DNA of 55,956 nucleotides from Flagellimonas pelagia (GTDB lineage Bacteria; Bacteroidota; Bacteroidia; Flavobacteriales; Flavobacteriaceae): positions 1 through 55,956 of the forward strand of contig NZ_QXFI01000020.1 in NCBI RefSeq assembly GCF_003584135.1, read 5' to 3'. A program made the position numbers and the translations under genes. How positions within the stretch are numbered: position 1 is the first letter of the stretch; each line of letters starts with the position of its first letter. The notes under the pieces were generated by a model. It worked only from the letters and a program-made list of their open reading frames with translations, was not told the origin of the DNA and did not search any database. Shown here in pieces: positions 8,389 to 15,715 of the stretch.

Positions 8389-9087
8389 ATGGGAAAAATT
8401 ACAATAGCAATAGACGGGTATTCATCAACGGGAAAAAGCACGATTGCCAAACGTTTGGCCAAATCCCTCCATTATATTTATGTGGACACAGGGGCTATGT
8501 ACAGGGCGGTGACGCTTTATGCTTTGGACCACGATTTGATCAATGACAAAGGGGAGATCAATGCACCCAAATTGGTCGAGGCTTTGCCTGATATTGCCCT
8601 AAAATTTGTCCCCAATCCCGAAACGGGTCGTTCCGATATGCACATGAACGGTCAAAATGTGGAGGAAGAGATTCGCTCCATGAGGGTATCGGGAAAGGTA
8701 AGCAAGGTTTCCGCCATAAAGGAAGTTCGGGAAAAGCTGGTGAAAATGCAGCAGCAAATGGGCAAGGACAAGGGTATTGTGATGGACGGAAGGGATATTG
8801 GTACCGTTGTTTTTCCAGATGCGGAACTCAAATTGTTCATGACGGCCTCGCCTGAAACCCGTGCCGCTCGAAGGTACAAGGAGCTGCTGGAAAATGGGGA
8901 AGAGGTAAGCTATGCCGAAGTCCTTAAAAATGTACAGGAAAGGGATTTGATCGATTCTACCCGAAGCATTTCACCACTTAAAAAAGCCAAGGACGCCATT
9001 GAATTTGATAACAGTGATATGGGCCTGGAAGAACAATTTGAACGCGTACACGACTTTGCGCAACGGGTGATTGCGAAGAAGGGGTAA
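8389..9087 (+). CDS. cmk: (d)CMP kinase
   Basis: Cytidylate kinase of 232 residues, which phosphorylates CMP and dCMP with ATP in pyrimidine nucleotide salvage and synthesis. The P-loop is GYSSTGKST at about residues 9-17. YVDTGAMYRAVT and MDGRDIGTVVFPDA are the family signatures, with the CMP-binding insert between them. The start at ATG 8389 gives the standard N-terminus (MGKITIAIDG). The ATG sits only 4 bases after a TAnnTTTG box, which implies a leaderless transcript. The gene is followed by the attC-like repeat at 9123, so the accessory cassette to its right was inserted just behind cmk. Confidence 0.95.
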   Translation: MGKITIAIDGYSSTGKSTIAKRLAKSLHYIYVDTGAMYRAVTLYALDHDLINDKGEINAPKLVEALPDIALKFVPNPETGRSDMHMNGQNVEEEIRSMRVSGKVSKVSAIKEVREKLVKMQQQMGKDKGIVMDGRDIGTVVFPDAELKLFMTASPETRAARRYKELLENGEEVSYAEVLKNVQERDLIDSTRSISPLKKAKDAIEFDNSDMGLEEQFERVHDFAQRVIAKKG

Positions 9088-9122
9088 ATTGCATAGAATT
9101 TTAGATTGCACTTATCGGCCCC

Positions 9123-9245
9123 GTATAACCGCCAGTTACGGGTTAATATGCGTTAATTTTCGATTTAGCACAGATGTTAGCAATTCCGAGTGGATTCGGA
9201 CGTAGTCGAATCCGCCGTAATTGCGGTTATACATTGTTGTACACC
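9123..9245. repeat. Cruciform-forming attC-like repeat with boundary box
   Basis: Outer arms GTATAACCGCCAGTTACGG (9123-9141) and CCGTAATTGCGGTTATAC (9215-9232) pair with one gap and one mismatch. An inner perfect stem, GGATTCG (9192-9198) and CGAATCC (9207-9213), has an 8-base loop. The box GTTGTACACC (9236-9245) follows, and its exact inverted partner GGTGTACAAC is at 10089-10098, on the other side of the hypothetical gene. Relative to that minus-strand gene the hairpin lies downstream, the place of an attC site in an integron cassette. The outer ends GTATAAC and GTTATAC resemble the RYYYAAC/GTTRRRY core sites, but not perfectly. Confidence 0.65.
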
Positions 9246-9249
9246 GTTT

Positions 9250-10068
9250 TTATTGTTTTATATATTCTTTTGTTTTAAAGAAAGTTCTTGTGTCATTAAA
9301 TTCTTTGTCGGTTTTAAAATCAGTCAGCCACATATTGACTTTAAGTTCATTTAGTAATTCGTATTCCAATCTTACAAATCCGTATTTTTCTGAAAAATAG
9401 CTTGTCAGTTTTGTTGTTCCAATTTCTGATTTAGCAGAACTTTCGATAACAAAACAGTCAATTTCCCCAATTTCAGTTTTGATAGTTTTCTTTTCGGTTA
9501 TTTTGTAGTTGTAGGCTAAAAGTAATTGTCCTTCCCATTTTCCCCACAATTCATTTCCCCAGCCTTGTCCGATTTGCATTTGGTCAGTCCATTCCGAACC
9601 AATTTTCAGTGGTTTTTTTATAAATGGAAAAGGTGCTGTCTCTAAAGAGTTGAAAAATCCTTTTCGAATTGGGTGAATCCATACATTTTTATCGTTTTCA
9701 ACCGCTCCTGTTGATGATAATGAAGCAAATATAGGTTCTTGTAAGTATGAAATTTGAGTTTGGTTCTCATTTGTTCTATCGGAATCTGAAACGGGCTGTA
9801 CTATTAGATGAATTTTTTGAACTCCAATACTGTCAGATTCAGTTGGTACAAGTTCAAATTCAGAACGAGCAAACATTCCATTGTTTGTTTTGAGCTTGCA
9901 TTTTTGTCCGTCTTTAATTATTTCGTAATCATAAACAAAAACACTTCCTATTTTGTAAATCTCATTATTTGAGTCAATATTTTCACTCTCGATTATTACA
10001 GAATTGTATTGTTGAGAAAATCCGATTTGAGCTAAAATCAGAAAGAAAATGGTCAATTTTAAGTTCAT
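9250..10068 (-). CDS. Secreted hypothetical protein in a cassette-like unit
   Basis: A 272-residue protein I do not recognise. The chosen start is ATG 10068 (MNLKLTIFFLILAQIGFSQQ), because the longer frame opens with a TTG at 10086 inside the boundary region. Residues 1-18 are a signal peptide ending FSQQ. The rest is mainly beta-strand with GKWEGQLLLAYNYKI and IGEIDCFVIESSAKSEIGTTKLTSYFSEKYGFVRLEYE, a pattern resembling DUF3108-type exported proteins (weak analogy). The gene is clearly more AT-rich than its neighbours. It is bracketed by exact inverted boxes GTTGTACACC/GGTGTACAAC, which points to acquisition as a single-gene unit. Its function is unknown. Confidence 0.7.
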   Translation of the reverse strand: MNLKLTIFFLILAQIGFSQQYNSVIIESENIDSNNEIYKIGSVFVYDYEIIKDGQKCKLKTNNGMFARSEFELVPTESDSIGVQKIHLIVQPVSDSDRTNENQTQISYLQEPIFASLSSTGAVENDKNVWIHPIRKGFFNSLETAPFPFIKKPLKIGSEWTDQMQIGQGWGNELWGKWEGQLLLAYNYKITEKKTIKTEIGEIDCFVIESSAKSEIGTTKLTSYFSEKYGFVRLEYELLNELKVNMWLTDFKTDKEFNDTRTFFKTKEYIKQ

Positions 10069-10088
10069 AAATTTCTTTTTTTTCAAAT

Positions 10089-10133
10089 GGTGTACAACGT
10101 TATTAGATATGAATCGTTTTAATGATTTATATC
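10089..10133. repeat. Boundary box and small hairpin upstream of the hypothetical cassette gene
   Basis: GGTGTACAAC (10089-10098) is the exact inverted copy of 9236-9245. It is followed by a hairpin, GATATGAATC (10106-10115) and GATTTATATC (10124-10133), 9 of 10 paired with an 8-base loop. Relative to the gene this is the upstream side. Confidence 0.55.
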
Positions 10134-10245
10134 GACCGATAAGTGAAGTTAGTTTTTTTCTGGTTTTAATTCAAGTGTAAATGTACTGGTGAGTTTTTTG
10201 AATTGACCCAACCACGCTTTTGATTGCTTTGAATTCATAATGAAA

Positions 10246-10270
10246 CAAAAAAGACGCTCATAGGCGTCTT
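10246..10270 (-). terminator. Rho-independent terminator of the BON/LysM gene
   Basis: Stem AAGACGC (10251-10257) and GCGTCTT (10264-10270) with a 6-base loop. On the minus strand it is followed by a run of six T (complement of 10247-10252). It lies 78 bases past the stop of the gene at 10348. Confidence 0.7.
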
Positions 10271-10287
10271 ATGTTTTTAGAATTGTC

Positions 10288-10309
10288 ACATCGAGCGCAG
10301 TCGAGATGT
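10288..10309. repeat. Short palindromic intergenic repeat
   Basis: ACATCGAGCGCAGTCGAGAT (first 20 bases) followed by GT is an imperfect palindrome. From memory, near-identical 'TCGAGCGCAGTCGAGA' units are scattered between genes in many flavobacterial genomes. Only one copy is in this window, so its repeat status rests on that recollection. Confidence 0.4.
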
Positions 10310-10347
10310 AAACAAGTTCTTGACTGCACATGAATAAACAAAATTTA

Positions 10348-10728
10348 CTACAAATTCGGGATTACCAACACCTGATCAGGATGAATCAAATCTGGGTTCT
10401 TCAAAATGTTGGTGTTGGCTTCAAAGATTTGCTTGTACTTCATGGCATCGCCATAATAGTGCTTGGCAATCTTGCTCAATGATTCGCCGCTTTTTACAGT
10501 ATGTCGTGCATAAACGGAATCATCCTCTACCGTAATATTGGCTTTGATATCGCTGGGATGCTCACCGCCAATTTCCTTGATCTTGTCCCACAACAGGTTT
10601 TTTTCATAGGGGGTAGACGTCATTCCTTTTATCTTCAAAACGCCGTTTTCTTCAGAAACATCACCGTCCTTAACGTTCAACTTTAGACCTAGGTCCAATA
10701 CGGGTTGATATTTTGCTTTTACACTCAT
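10348..10728 (-). CDS. BON and LysM domain protein (Kbp/YgaU-like)
   Basis: A 126-residue soluble protein. The start is MSVKAKYQP at 10728, since the upstream in-frame ATG would add only MLTVKFTI with no family support. Residues about 5-65 form a BON-like domain (LNVKDGDVSEENGVLKIKG) and residues 75-126 a LysM domain (HTVKSGESLSKIAKHYYG ... HPDQVLVIPNL). E. coli Kbp (YgaU) has the same BON-LysM order and size and binds potassium ions (family knowledge). There is no signal peptide, so it is probably cytoplasmic despite the LysM. It stands alone, divergent from rpsA, with a terminator at 10246-10270. Confidence 0.85.
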   Translation of the reverse strand: MSVKAKYQPVLDLGLKLNVKDGDVSEENGVLKIKGMTSTPYEKNLLWDKIKEIGGEHPSDIKANITVEDDSVYARHTVKSGESLSKIAKHYYGDAMKYKQIFEANTNILKNPDLIHPDQVLVIPNL

Positions 10729-10838
10729 AATGGTAAATTTTACAGTTAACAATTAGAGGTTTCAATATAACCAATATGTCTCATTTTTACTATTAAAAAA
10801 TGAATTTACTTTTTTTGTCTTTTTGAGTGCAATTAAGC

Positions 10839-10869
10839 TTTGTGAATCAAGAATTTAATTGTATTTTTG
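10839..10869 (+). promoter_or_regulatory. Promoter of rpsA
   Basis: TTTG at 10839-10842 and TATTTTTG at 10862-10869 are separated by exactly 19 bases. Both match the Bacteroidota housekeeping promoter (TTTG-N19-TAnnTTTG). The start would be near 10875, leaving a leader of about 112 bases. Confidence 0.75.
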
Positions 10870-10930
10870 CACTCCTTTTTAACAAAGCAGCAAGAGGAAA
10901 AAGGAATTTGAAAATCTATGTAAAAACCAC

Positions 10931-10967
10931 TTCCACGGTAATTGTTCAACTCTTGTAAAACGTGGAA
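10931..10967 (+). promoter_or_regulatory. Hairpin in the rpsA mRNA leader
   Basis: A perfect inverted repeat, TTCCACG (10931-10937) and CGTGGAA (10961-10967), closes a 23-base loop. It ends 19 bases before the rpsA start codon. It may take part in autogenous control by S1, as the E. coli rpsA leader does, but no homologous structure is known to me. Confidence 0.4.
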
Positions 10968-10986
10968 TACAAATTTAAATCAGCAC

Positions 10987-12822
10987 ATGGCTGAAGAAAA
11001 AGCAACCGTTGAGGCAACCGAAACTGCCGCAACAACAGAAGTAAAAGTAGAAACTCAGGCCCAGCAAGATCCAAAGGAATTTCTTGACAATTTTGATTGG
11101 GAGAAGTATGAAGAAGGAATTGAGCGTGTAGACGATAGCAAACTTAAGGAATTCGAAAATCTTGTTGAGGAAAATTTTGTGGACACTGCCGATGAGGAAG
11201 TAGTGGAAGGAACAGTGGTTCACATGACAGACCGTGAGGCCATCATCGATATCAACGCCAAGTCCGAAGGGGTTATCTCCTTGAACGAGTTCCGTTACAA
11301 CCCAGACCTTAAAGTAGGGGACAAAGTAGAGGTACTTATAGACATTCGCGAAGATAAGACCGGTCAATTGGTACTTTCACACAGAAAAGCCAGGACCATC
11401 AAGGCTTGGGATCGTGTGAACAATGCCCACGACAAGGAAGAAATTGTACAAGGTTACGTTAAATGTCGTACCAAAGGTGGTATGATCGTGGATGTATTCG
11501 GAATCGAGGCGTTCTTGCCAGGTTCCCAAATCGACGTGAAGCCTATCCGTGATTACGATCAGTATGTAGGTAAAACCATGGAGTTCAAAGTAGTGAAGAT
11601 CAACCACGAGTTCAAAAACGTAGTGGTATCACACAAAGCTTTGATCGAAGCGGATATCGAAGAACAGAAAAAAGAGATCATCGGTCAATTGGAAAAAGGC
11701 CAAGTATTGGAAGGTGTTGTGAAGAACATCACTTCTTACGGAGTCTTTATCGACCTTGGAGGTGTGGATGGTTTGATCCACATTACCGACCTTTCTTGGA
11801 GCCGTATCAACCACCCCAACGAGGTTGTTGAATTGGATCAGAAATTGAACGTGGTAATCCTTGATTTCGATGATAACAAATCTAGGATCCAATTGGGTCT
11901 TAAGCAGTTGGAGAAACACCCATGGGATGCCCTTGGGGATGAGATCAAAGTAGGAGACAAGGTAAAAGGTAAAGTAGTGGTTATTGCCGATTACGGTGCC
12001 TTTATCGAAGTAGCTGACGGTGTTGAAGGTTTGATCCACGTTTCTGAAATGTCTTGGTCTACCCACTTGAGATCCGCTCAGGATTTCGTGAACGTAGGTG
12101 ACGAGGTTGAGGCTGTTGTTTTGACTTTGGATAGGGAAGAGCGCAAAATGTCTTTGGGCATCAAGCAATTGACTCCAGATCCATGGACCGACATCACTTC
12201 CAAATACCCTGTAGGTTCCAAGCACAAAGGAATCGTAAGGAACTTCACCAACTTTGGTGTATTTGTAGAGTTGGAAGAAGGTATCGACGGTTTGATCTAC
12301 ATCTCTGACCTTTCTTGGACCAAGAAAATCAAGCACCCATCCGAATTTGTTGCCGTAGGCGATACTTTGGAGGTAGAGGTGTTGGAATTGGACGTTGAAG
12401 GACGTAAGTTGAGCTTGGGTCACAAACAGACCACGGCCAACCCATGGGATAAATATTCCGAAGATTTCGGTGAAGGTACCGTTCACACCGCTTCTATCGC
12501 TGAGGTGGTTGATAAAGGTGCTACCATCAACTTTAATGAGGATATCGTTGGATTCGTTCCATCAAGACACATGGAAAAAGAAGACGGTAAGAAGCTTGTA
12601 AAAGGTGAAACGGCCGAGTTCAAGATCATCGAGTTCAACAAAGATTTCAAACGAGTTGTGGCCAGCCACACCGCTATCTTTAGAGAGCAAGAAGAGAAGA
12701 ACGTGAAAGCTGCAAAAAGCAGGTCTACAAGTTCTGATGAAGCTGCACCAACATTAGGTGATGCCAATGCCCAATTGCAGGCGTTGAAAGACAAAATGGA
12801 GGCAGCTGCCAAAAAGAAATAA
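10987..12822 (+). CDS. rpsA: 30S ribosomal protein S1
   Basis: Ribosomal protein S1, which binds mRNA on the small subunit. The start at ATG 10987 (MAEEKATVE) gives 611 residues. The longer frame from 10942 runs through the leader hairpin and is rejected. Six S1 RNA-binding repeats begin at about residues 73, 154, 240, 326, 411 and 498. The third to fifth are the most canonical (GVFIDLGGVDGLIHITDLSW type). The tail (about 580-611) is charged and low in complexity. The promoter is at 10839-10869 and a strong terminator follows at 12843, so this is a single-gene transcript. Confidence 0.96.
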   Translation: MAEEKATVEATETAATTEVKVETQAQQDPKEFLDNFDWEKYEEGIERVDDSKLKEFENLVEENFVDTADEEVVEGTVVHMTDREAIIDINAKSEGVISLNEFRYNPDLKVGDKVEVLIDIREDKTGQLVLSHRKARTIKAWDRVNNAHDKEEIVQGYVKCRTKGGMIVDVFGIEAFLPGSQIDVKPIRDYDQYVGKTMEFKVVKINHEFKNVVVSHKALIEADIEEQKKEIIGQLEKGQVLEGVVKNITSYGVFIDLGGVDGLIHITDLSWSRINHPNEVVELDQKLNVVILDFDDNKSRIQLGLKQLEKHPWDALGDEIKVGDKVKGKVVVIADYGAFIEVADGVEGLIHVSEMSWSTHLRSAQDFVNVGDEVEAVVLTLDREERKMSLGIKQLTPDPWTDITSKYPVGSKHKGIVRNFTNFGVFVELEEGIDGLIYISDLSWTKKIKHPSEFVAVGDTLEVEVLELDVEGRKLSLGHKQTTANPWDKYSEDFGEGTVHTASIAEVVDKGATINFNEDIVGFVPSRHMEKEDGKKLVKGETAEFKIIEFNKDFKRVVASHTAIFREQEEKNVKAAKSRSTSSDEAAPTLGDANAQLQALKDKMEAAAKKK

Positions 12823-12842
12823 TCACATTTCTTATATAAAGG

Positions 12843-12874
12843 AAGCCCCGCTGGAAACAGTCGGGGCTTTTTTA
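12843..12874 (+). terminator. Rho-independent terminator of rpsA
   Basis: Stem AAGCCCCG (12843-12850) and CGGGGCTT (12862-12869) with an 11-base loop, followed by a T tract, starting 20 bases after the rpsA stop. Confidence 0.9.
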
Positions 12875-12900
12875 TGCCTTCAACATTTTAAAGAATTGTT

Positions 12901-12908
12901 TACTTTTG
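12901..12908 (+). promoter_or_regulatory. Putative -7 box of the pyrR-pyrB operon
   Basis: TACTTTTG matches TAnnTTTG. Transcription would begin near 12914, so the in-frame ATG at 12906 cannot be the start and pyrR begins at 12936. No clear -33 box is seen. Confidence 0.5.
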
Positions 12909-12935
12909 CATTCAACTGAGTCGGTTGCAATTCCT

Positions 12936-13472
12936 ATGAGTCAAAAAGTACTGCTTACTTCCAAAGAGATCAACATCATACTGCACCGGCTGGCCTGTCA
13001 GCTCTTGGAAAACCATCTCGATTTTAAGGATACCGCACTGGTGGGCATTCAGCCACGGGGCGTTTTTTTGGCCGAAAGATTGGCCAAGATCCTGAAAACG
13101 GAGTACAAGGTGAAGGACATTGCCCTAGGTTTTCTGGACATTACCTTTTTTAGGGATGATTTTGGACGTGGAGAAATCCTCAAGGCAAATACCACCAAAA
13201 TGGATTTTCTGGTTGAGGACAAAAAAGTGGTCTTCATTGATGATGTACTCTACACGGGAAGAAGTATTCGGGCGGCCCTTACGGCCATCCAATCCTTCGG
13301 AAGGCCCAAGAGCATTGAATTGTTGACCTTGATCGATAGAAGATTTAGCAGACACTTGCCCATTCAGCCCAATTATCGCGGCAGACAGGTAGATGCCATC
13401 AATAAGGAGAAAGTTAAGGTGATGTGGGAAGAAAATGATGGGGAGGATATTGTTTATTTAGTTAGCAAATAG
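12936..13472 (+). CDS. pyrR: PyrR-type phosphoribosyltransferase (uracil PRTase / pyr regulator)
   Basis: A 178-residue type I phosphoribosyltransferase of the PyrR family. The PRPP-binding signature VVFIDDVLYTGRSIRAAL lies near residues 90-107, and GIQPRGVFLAERLA near the N-terminus is the PyrR flexible-loop region. In Bacillus PyrR attenuates pyr operons by binding RNA and has weak uracil phosphoribosyltransferase activity. Whether it controls RNA in flavobacteria is unknown, and I see no PyrR-binding hairpin in the short leader here. The start at ATG 12936 (MSQKVLLTS) is chosen over 12906, which overlaps the promoter box. pyrB follows after 6 bases. Confidence 0.93.
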   Translation: MSQKVLLTSKEINIILHRLACQLLENHLDFKDTALVGIQPRGVFLAERLAKILKTEYKVKDIALGFLDITFFRDDFGRGEILKANTTKMDFLVEDKKVVFIDDVLYTGRSIRAALTAIQSFGRPKSIELLTLIDRRFSRHLPIQPNYRGRQVDAINKEKVKVMWEENDGEDIVYLVSK

Positions 13473-13478
13473 AAGAAA

Positions 13479-14405
13479 ATGAGCGAATTGAGCGTAAACC
13501 ACTTGTTGGGAATCAAGTATCTGAACAAAAAGGATATACAGCTCATTTTTGAAACCGCCGACCATTTTAAGGAGGTCATCAATAGATCTATTAAAAAGGT
13601 TCCAACCCTTCGGGACATTACCATAGCCAACATCTTTTTTGAGAACAGTACCCGTACAAGGCTTTCGTTCGAGCTGGCCGAAAAACGCTTGTCGGCCGAT
13701 GTGGTGAACTTTTCCGCAGCACAATCTTCCGTGAAAAAGGGCGAAACCTTGATCGATACCGTGAACAATATCCTTTCCATGAAGGTGGATATGGTGGTGA
13801 TGCGGCATCCCAATCCGGGAGCGGGTATTTTCTTATCCAAACACGTAAAGGCTTCCATCGTGAATGCCGGTGATGGGGCACATGAACATCCTACCCAAGC
13901 TTTACTGGATTCTTTTTCCATCCGGGAAAAGTTAGGTGATGTAGGGGGGAAGAACATCGTGATCGTTGGGGACATTTTACACTCAAGGGTGGCACTTTCC
14001 AATATCTTTGCCCTAAAATTGCAAGGGGCAAATGTTAAAGTTTGTGGACCCAAAACGCTCATTCCAAAGCATATAACATCTTTGGGGGTGGAAGTGGAAA
14101 CTGACTTGCGCAAAGCATTGGAATGGTGTGATGTGGCGAACATGCTTCGCGTTCAGAACGAGCGTATGGACATTAGTTATTTTCCTTCAACAAGGGAATA
14201 TACCCAACAATTTGGGGTAAATAAGCAGCTGTTGGACAGCTTGGACAAACAGATTGTGATTATGCACCCAGGACCCATTAACCGTGGCGTGGAAATCACA
14301 AGTGATGTGGCGGATTCCGATCAATCCATAATTCTGCACCAAGTGGAAAATGGGGTGGCGATCCGTATGGCAGTACTCTATTTATTGGCATCCAAAATTA
14401 AGTAA
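13479..14405 (+). CDS. pyrB: Aspartate carbamoyltransferase catalytic subunit
   Basis: A 308-residue enzyme that makes N-carbamoyl-L-aspartate from carbamoyl phosphate and aspartate, the committed step of UMP synthesis. The carbamoyl-phosphate loop ENSTRTRLSFE is at about residues 50-60. HPTQALLDSF and the C-terminal MHPGPINRGVEI are also class signatures. No pyrI regulatory gene follows, so the enzyme is probably the unregulated trimer type. It is second in a tight operon (6 bases after pyrR, 1 base before the next start). Confidence 0.96.
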   Translation: MSELSVNHLLGIKYLNKKDIQLIFETADHFKEVINRSIKKVPTLRDITIANIFFENSTRTRLSFELAEKRLSADVVNFSAAQSSVKKGETLIDTVNNILSMKVDMVVMRHPNPGAGIFLSKHVKASIVNAGDGAHEHPTQALLDSFSIREKLGDVGGKNIVIVGDILHSRVALSNIFALKLQGANVKVCGPKTLIPKHITSLGVEVETDLRKALEWCDVANMLRVQNERMDISYFPSTREYTQQFGVNKQLLDSLDKQIVIMHPGPINRGVEITSDVADSDQSIILHQVENGVAIRMAVLYLLASKIK

Positions 14406-14406
14406 G

Positions 14407-14739
14407 ATGATTTTCGACAAAGATGGAACCACGACCATTGTTTTCCAGGAGAAGACTTCGCTCTCGACCTTTATGGAAAACTTGAACAATACTTACCCTA
14501 AATTGAAGCACGACAATATTGTCATTAACCTGTTTTCTTTCAGCAAGCTCGCGGCAAATGATGTTTTGGAATTCCTCGATATTTCAAATACCCATAAGAG
14601 CACTGGAAAATCGTTTGTTTTGGTTACCGACAAGGTTTCCTATGATGAGATTCCGGATGAGATAAGTCTGGTCCCTACTTTGCAAGAAGCCATGGACCTT
14701 ATCGAAATGGAAGAAATAGAACGCGATTTGGACATATGA
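14407..14739 (+). CDS. Small STAS-like protein between pyrB and rnz
   Basis: A 110-residue cytoplasmic protein. The ATG at 14407 begins one base after the pyrB stop, and the longer frame starting in pyrB is rejected. The alternation of strands and helices (NIVINLFSFSKLAANDVLEFLDIS, then SFVLVTDKVSYDEIP, then VPTLQEAMDLIEMEEIERDLDI) resembles a STAS / anti-sigma-antagonist fold, with an acidic tail added. Such proteins beside rnz are sometimes labelled ribonuclease Z in databases. There are no metallo-beta-lactamase motifs here, so that name would be wrong. Its stop overlaps the rnz start (ATGA), indicating coupling. Function unknown. Confidence 0.75.
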   Translation: MIFDKDGTTTIVFQEKTSLSTFMENLNNTYPKLKHDNIVINLFSFSKLAANDVLEFLDISNTHKSTGKSFVLVTDKVSYDEIPDEISLVPTLQEAMDLIEMEEIERDLDI

Positions 14740-15641
14740 GGTTAACTATTCTTGGCTGCTATTCGGCAACACCCAGAACGTTTACCAACCCTACATCCCA
14801 GGTACTCGAAATCCAGAACCATCTTTTTTTGATCGATTGTGGAGAAGGCACGCAGGTGCAGTTGAGAAAGTACAAAGTGAAATTTTCACGCATCAACCAC
14901 ATTTTCATTTCACATTTACACGGAGATCATTTCTTCGGATTGCCCGGTCTCATTTCTACGTTTAGATTGCTGGGAAGGGAAAAGGAACTGCATATCTATG
15001 GCCCAAAAGGCATTAAGGAAGCCATTACCTTGTTTTTGAAATTAGGGGATTCCTGGACCAATTATCCCCTTATCTTCCATGAACTGGAGTCGAAGGAATC
15101 CGAACTGATATTGGAAGATAGTAAGGTTTCTGTCCGGACTATACCTCTGGAACATAGGGTCTACACCAACGGATTCTTGTTCAACGAAAAGGAAGCGCCC
15201 CGAACGCTTGATGCGGAGGCGGCCCACCGATATGGAGTGGATAGGAGCCAATTCAATAATATTAAAAAAGGGTTCGATGCAATGGATAAAAATGGCAAGT
15301 TGATTCCTAACAAAAAACTCACCCATGACCCGCCTAAACCCAAAAGCTATGCTTTTTGTAGTGATACCGTTTATAACGAAACCGTTGTTCCTTTGGTGCA
15401 AGAAGTAGACGCCCTTTACCATGAATCTACTTTTTTGGAATCGGAAGCCCATCTTTGCGACCGGACTAAGCATTCCACGGCCAAGCAGTCAGCACAGATT
15501 GCCAAGTTGGCCCATGTCAAGAAATTGATTTTGGGACATTATTCCACGCGGTACAAATCCATAGATTTTTTTAAAGAAGAAGCACAAGGTGTCTTTTCAA
15601 ACGTGGAACTCGCCGATGACGGCAAAGTTTTTGACCTGTAA
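14736..15641 (+). CDS. rnz: Ribonuclease Z
   Basis: A 301-residue endonuclease of the metallo-beta-lactamase fold that cuts tRNA precursors at the 3' end. The zinc motif is H60-L-H62-G-D64-H65 (SHLHGDHFFG). YCSDT-type and LGHYSTRYK motifs supply the other ligands towards the C-terminus (CSDTVYNE, HSTAKQSA, GHYSTRY). The length fits the short form of the enzyme. Because tRNA-Ser and tRNA-Pro in this window lack an encoded CCA, 3' end cutting followed by CCA addition is consistent with an RNase Z-dependent pathway (inference). It overlaps the preceding small gene by 4 bases. Confidence 0.95.
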   Translation: MRLTILGCYSATPRTFTNPTSQVLEIQNHLFLIDCGEGTQVQLRKYKVKFSRINHIFISHLHGDHFFGLPGLISTFRLLGREKELHIYGPKGIKEAITLFLKLGDSWTNYPLIFHELESKESELILEDSKVSVRTIPLEHRVYTNGFLFNEKEAPRTLDAEAAHRYGVDRSQFNNIKKGFDAMDKNGKLIPNKKLTHDPPKPKSYAFCSDTVYNETVVPLVQEVDALYHESTFLESEAHLCDRTKHSTAKQSAQIAKLAHVKKLILGHYSTRYKSIDFFKEEAQGVFSNVELADDGKVFDL

Positions 15642-15715
15642 TCCTATCATTTATTTATTGAACTTTTAGGTCTTGCATGCTTTGAAGAGATTCGAATTTT
15701 AACGAACTTCACATC

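Noticed and set aside
10942..10986. Upstream extension of rpsA (MFNSCKTWNTN...)
   Set aside because: It passes through the leader hairpin, and S1 proteins of the phylum begin near MAEE; the ATG at 10987 is preferred.
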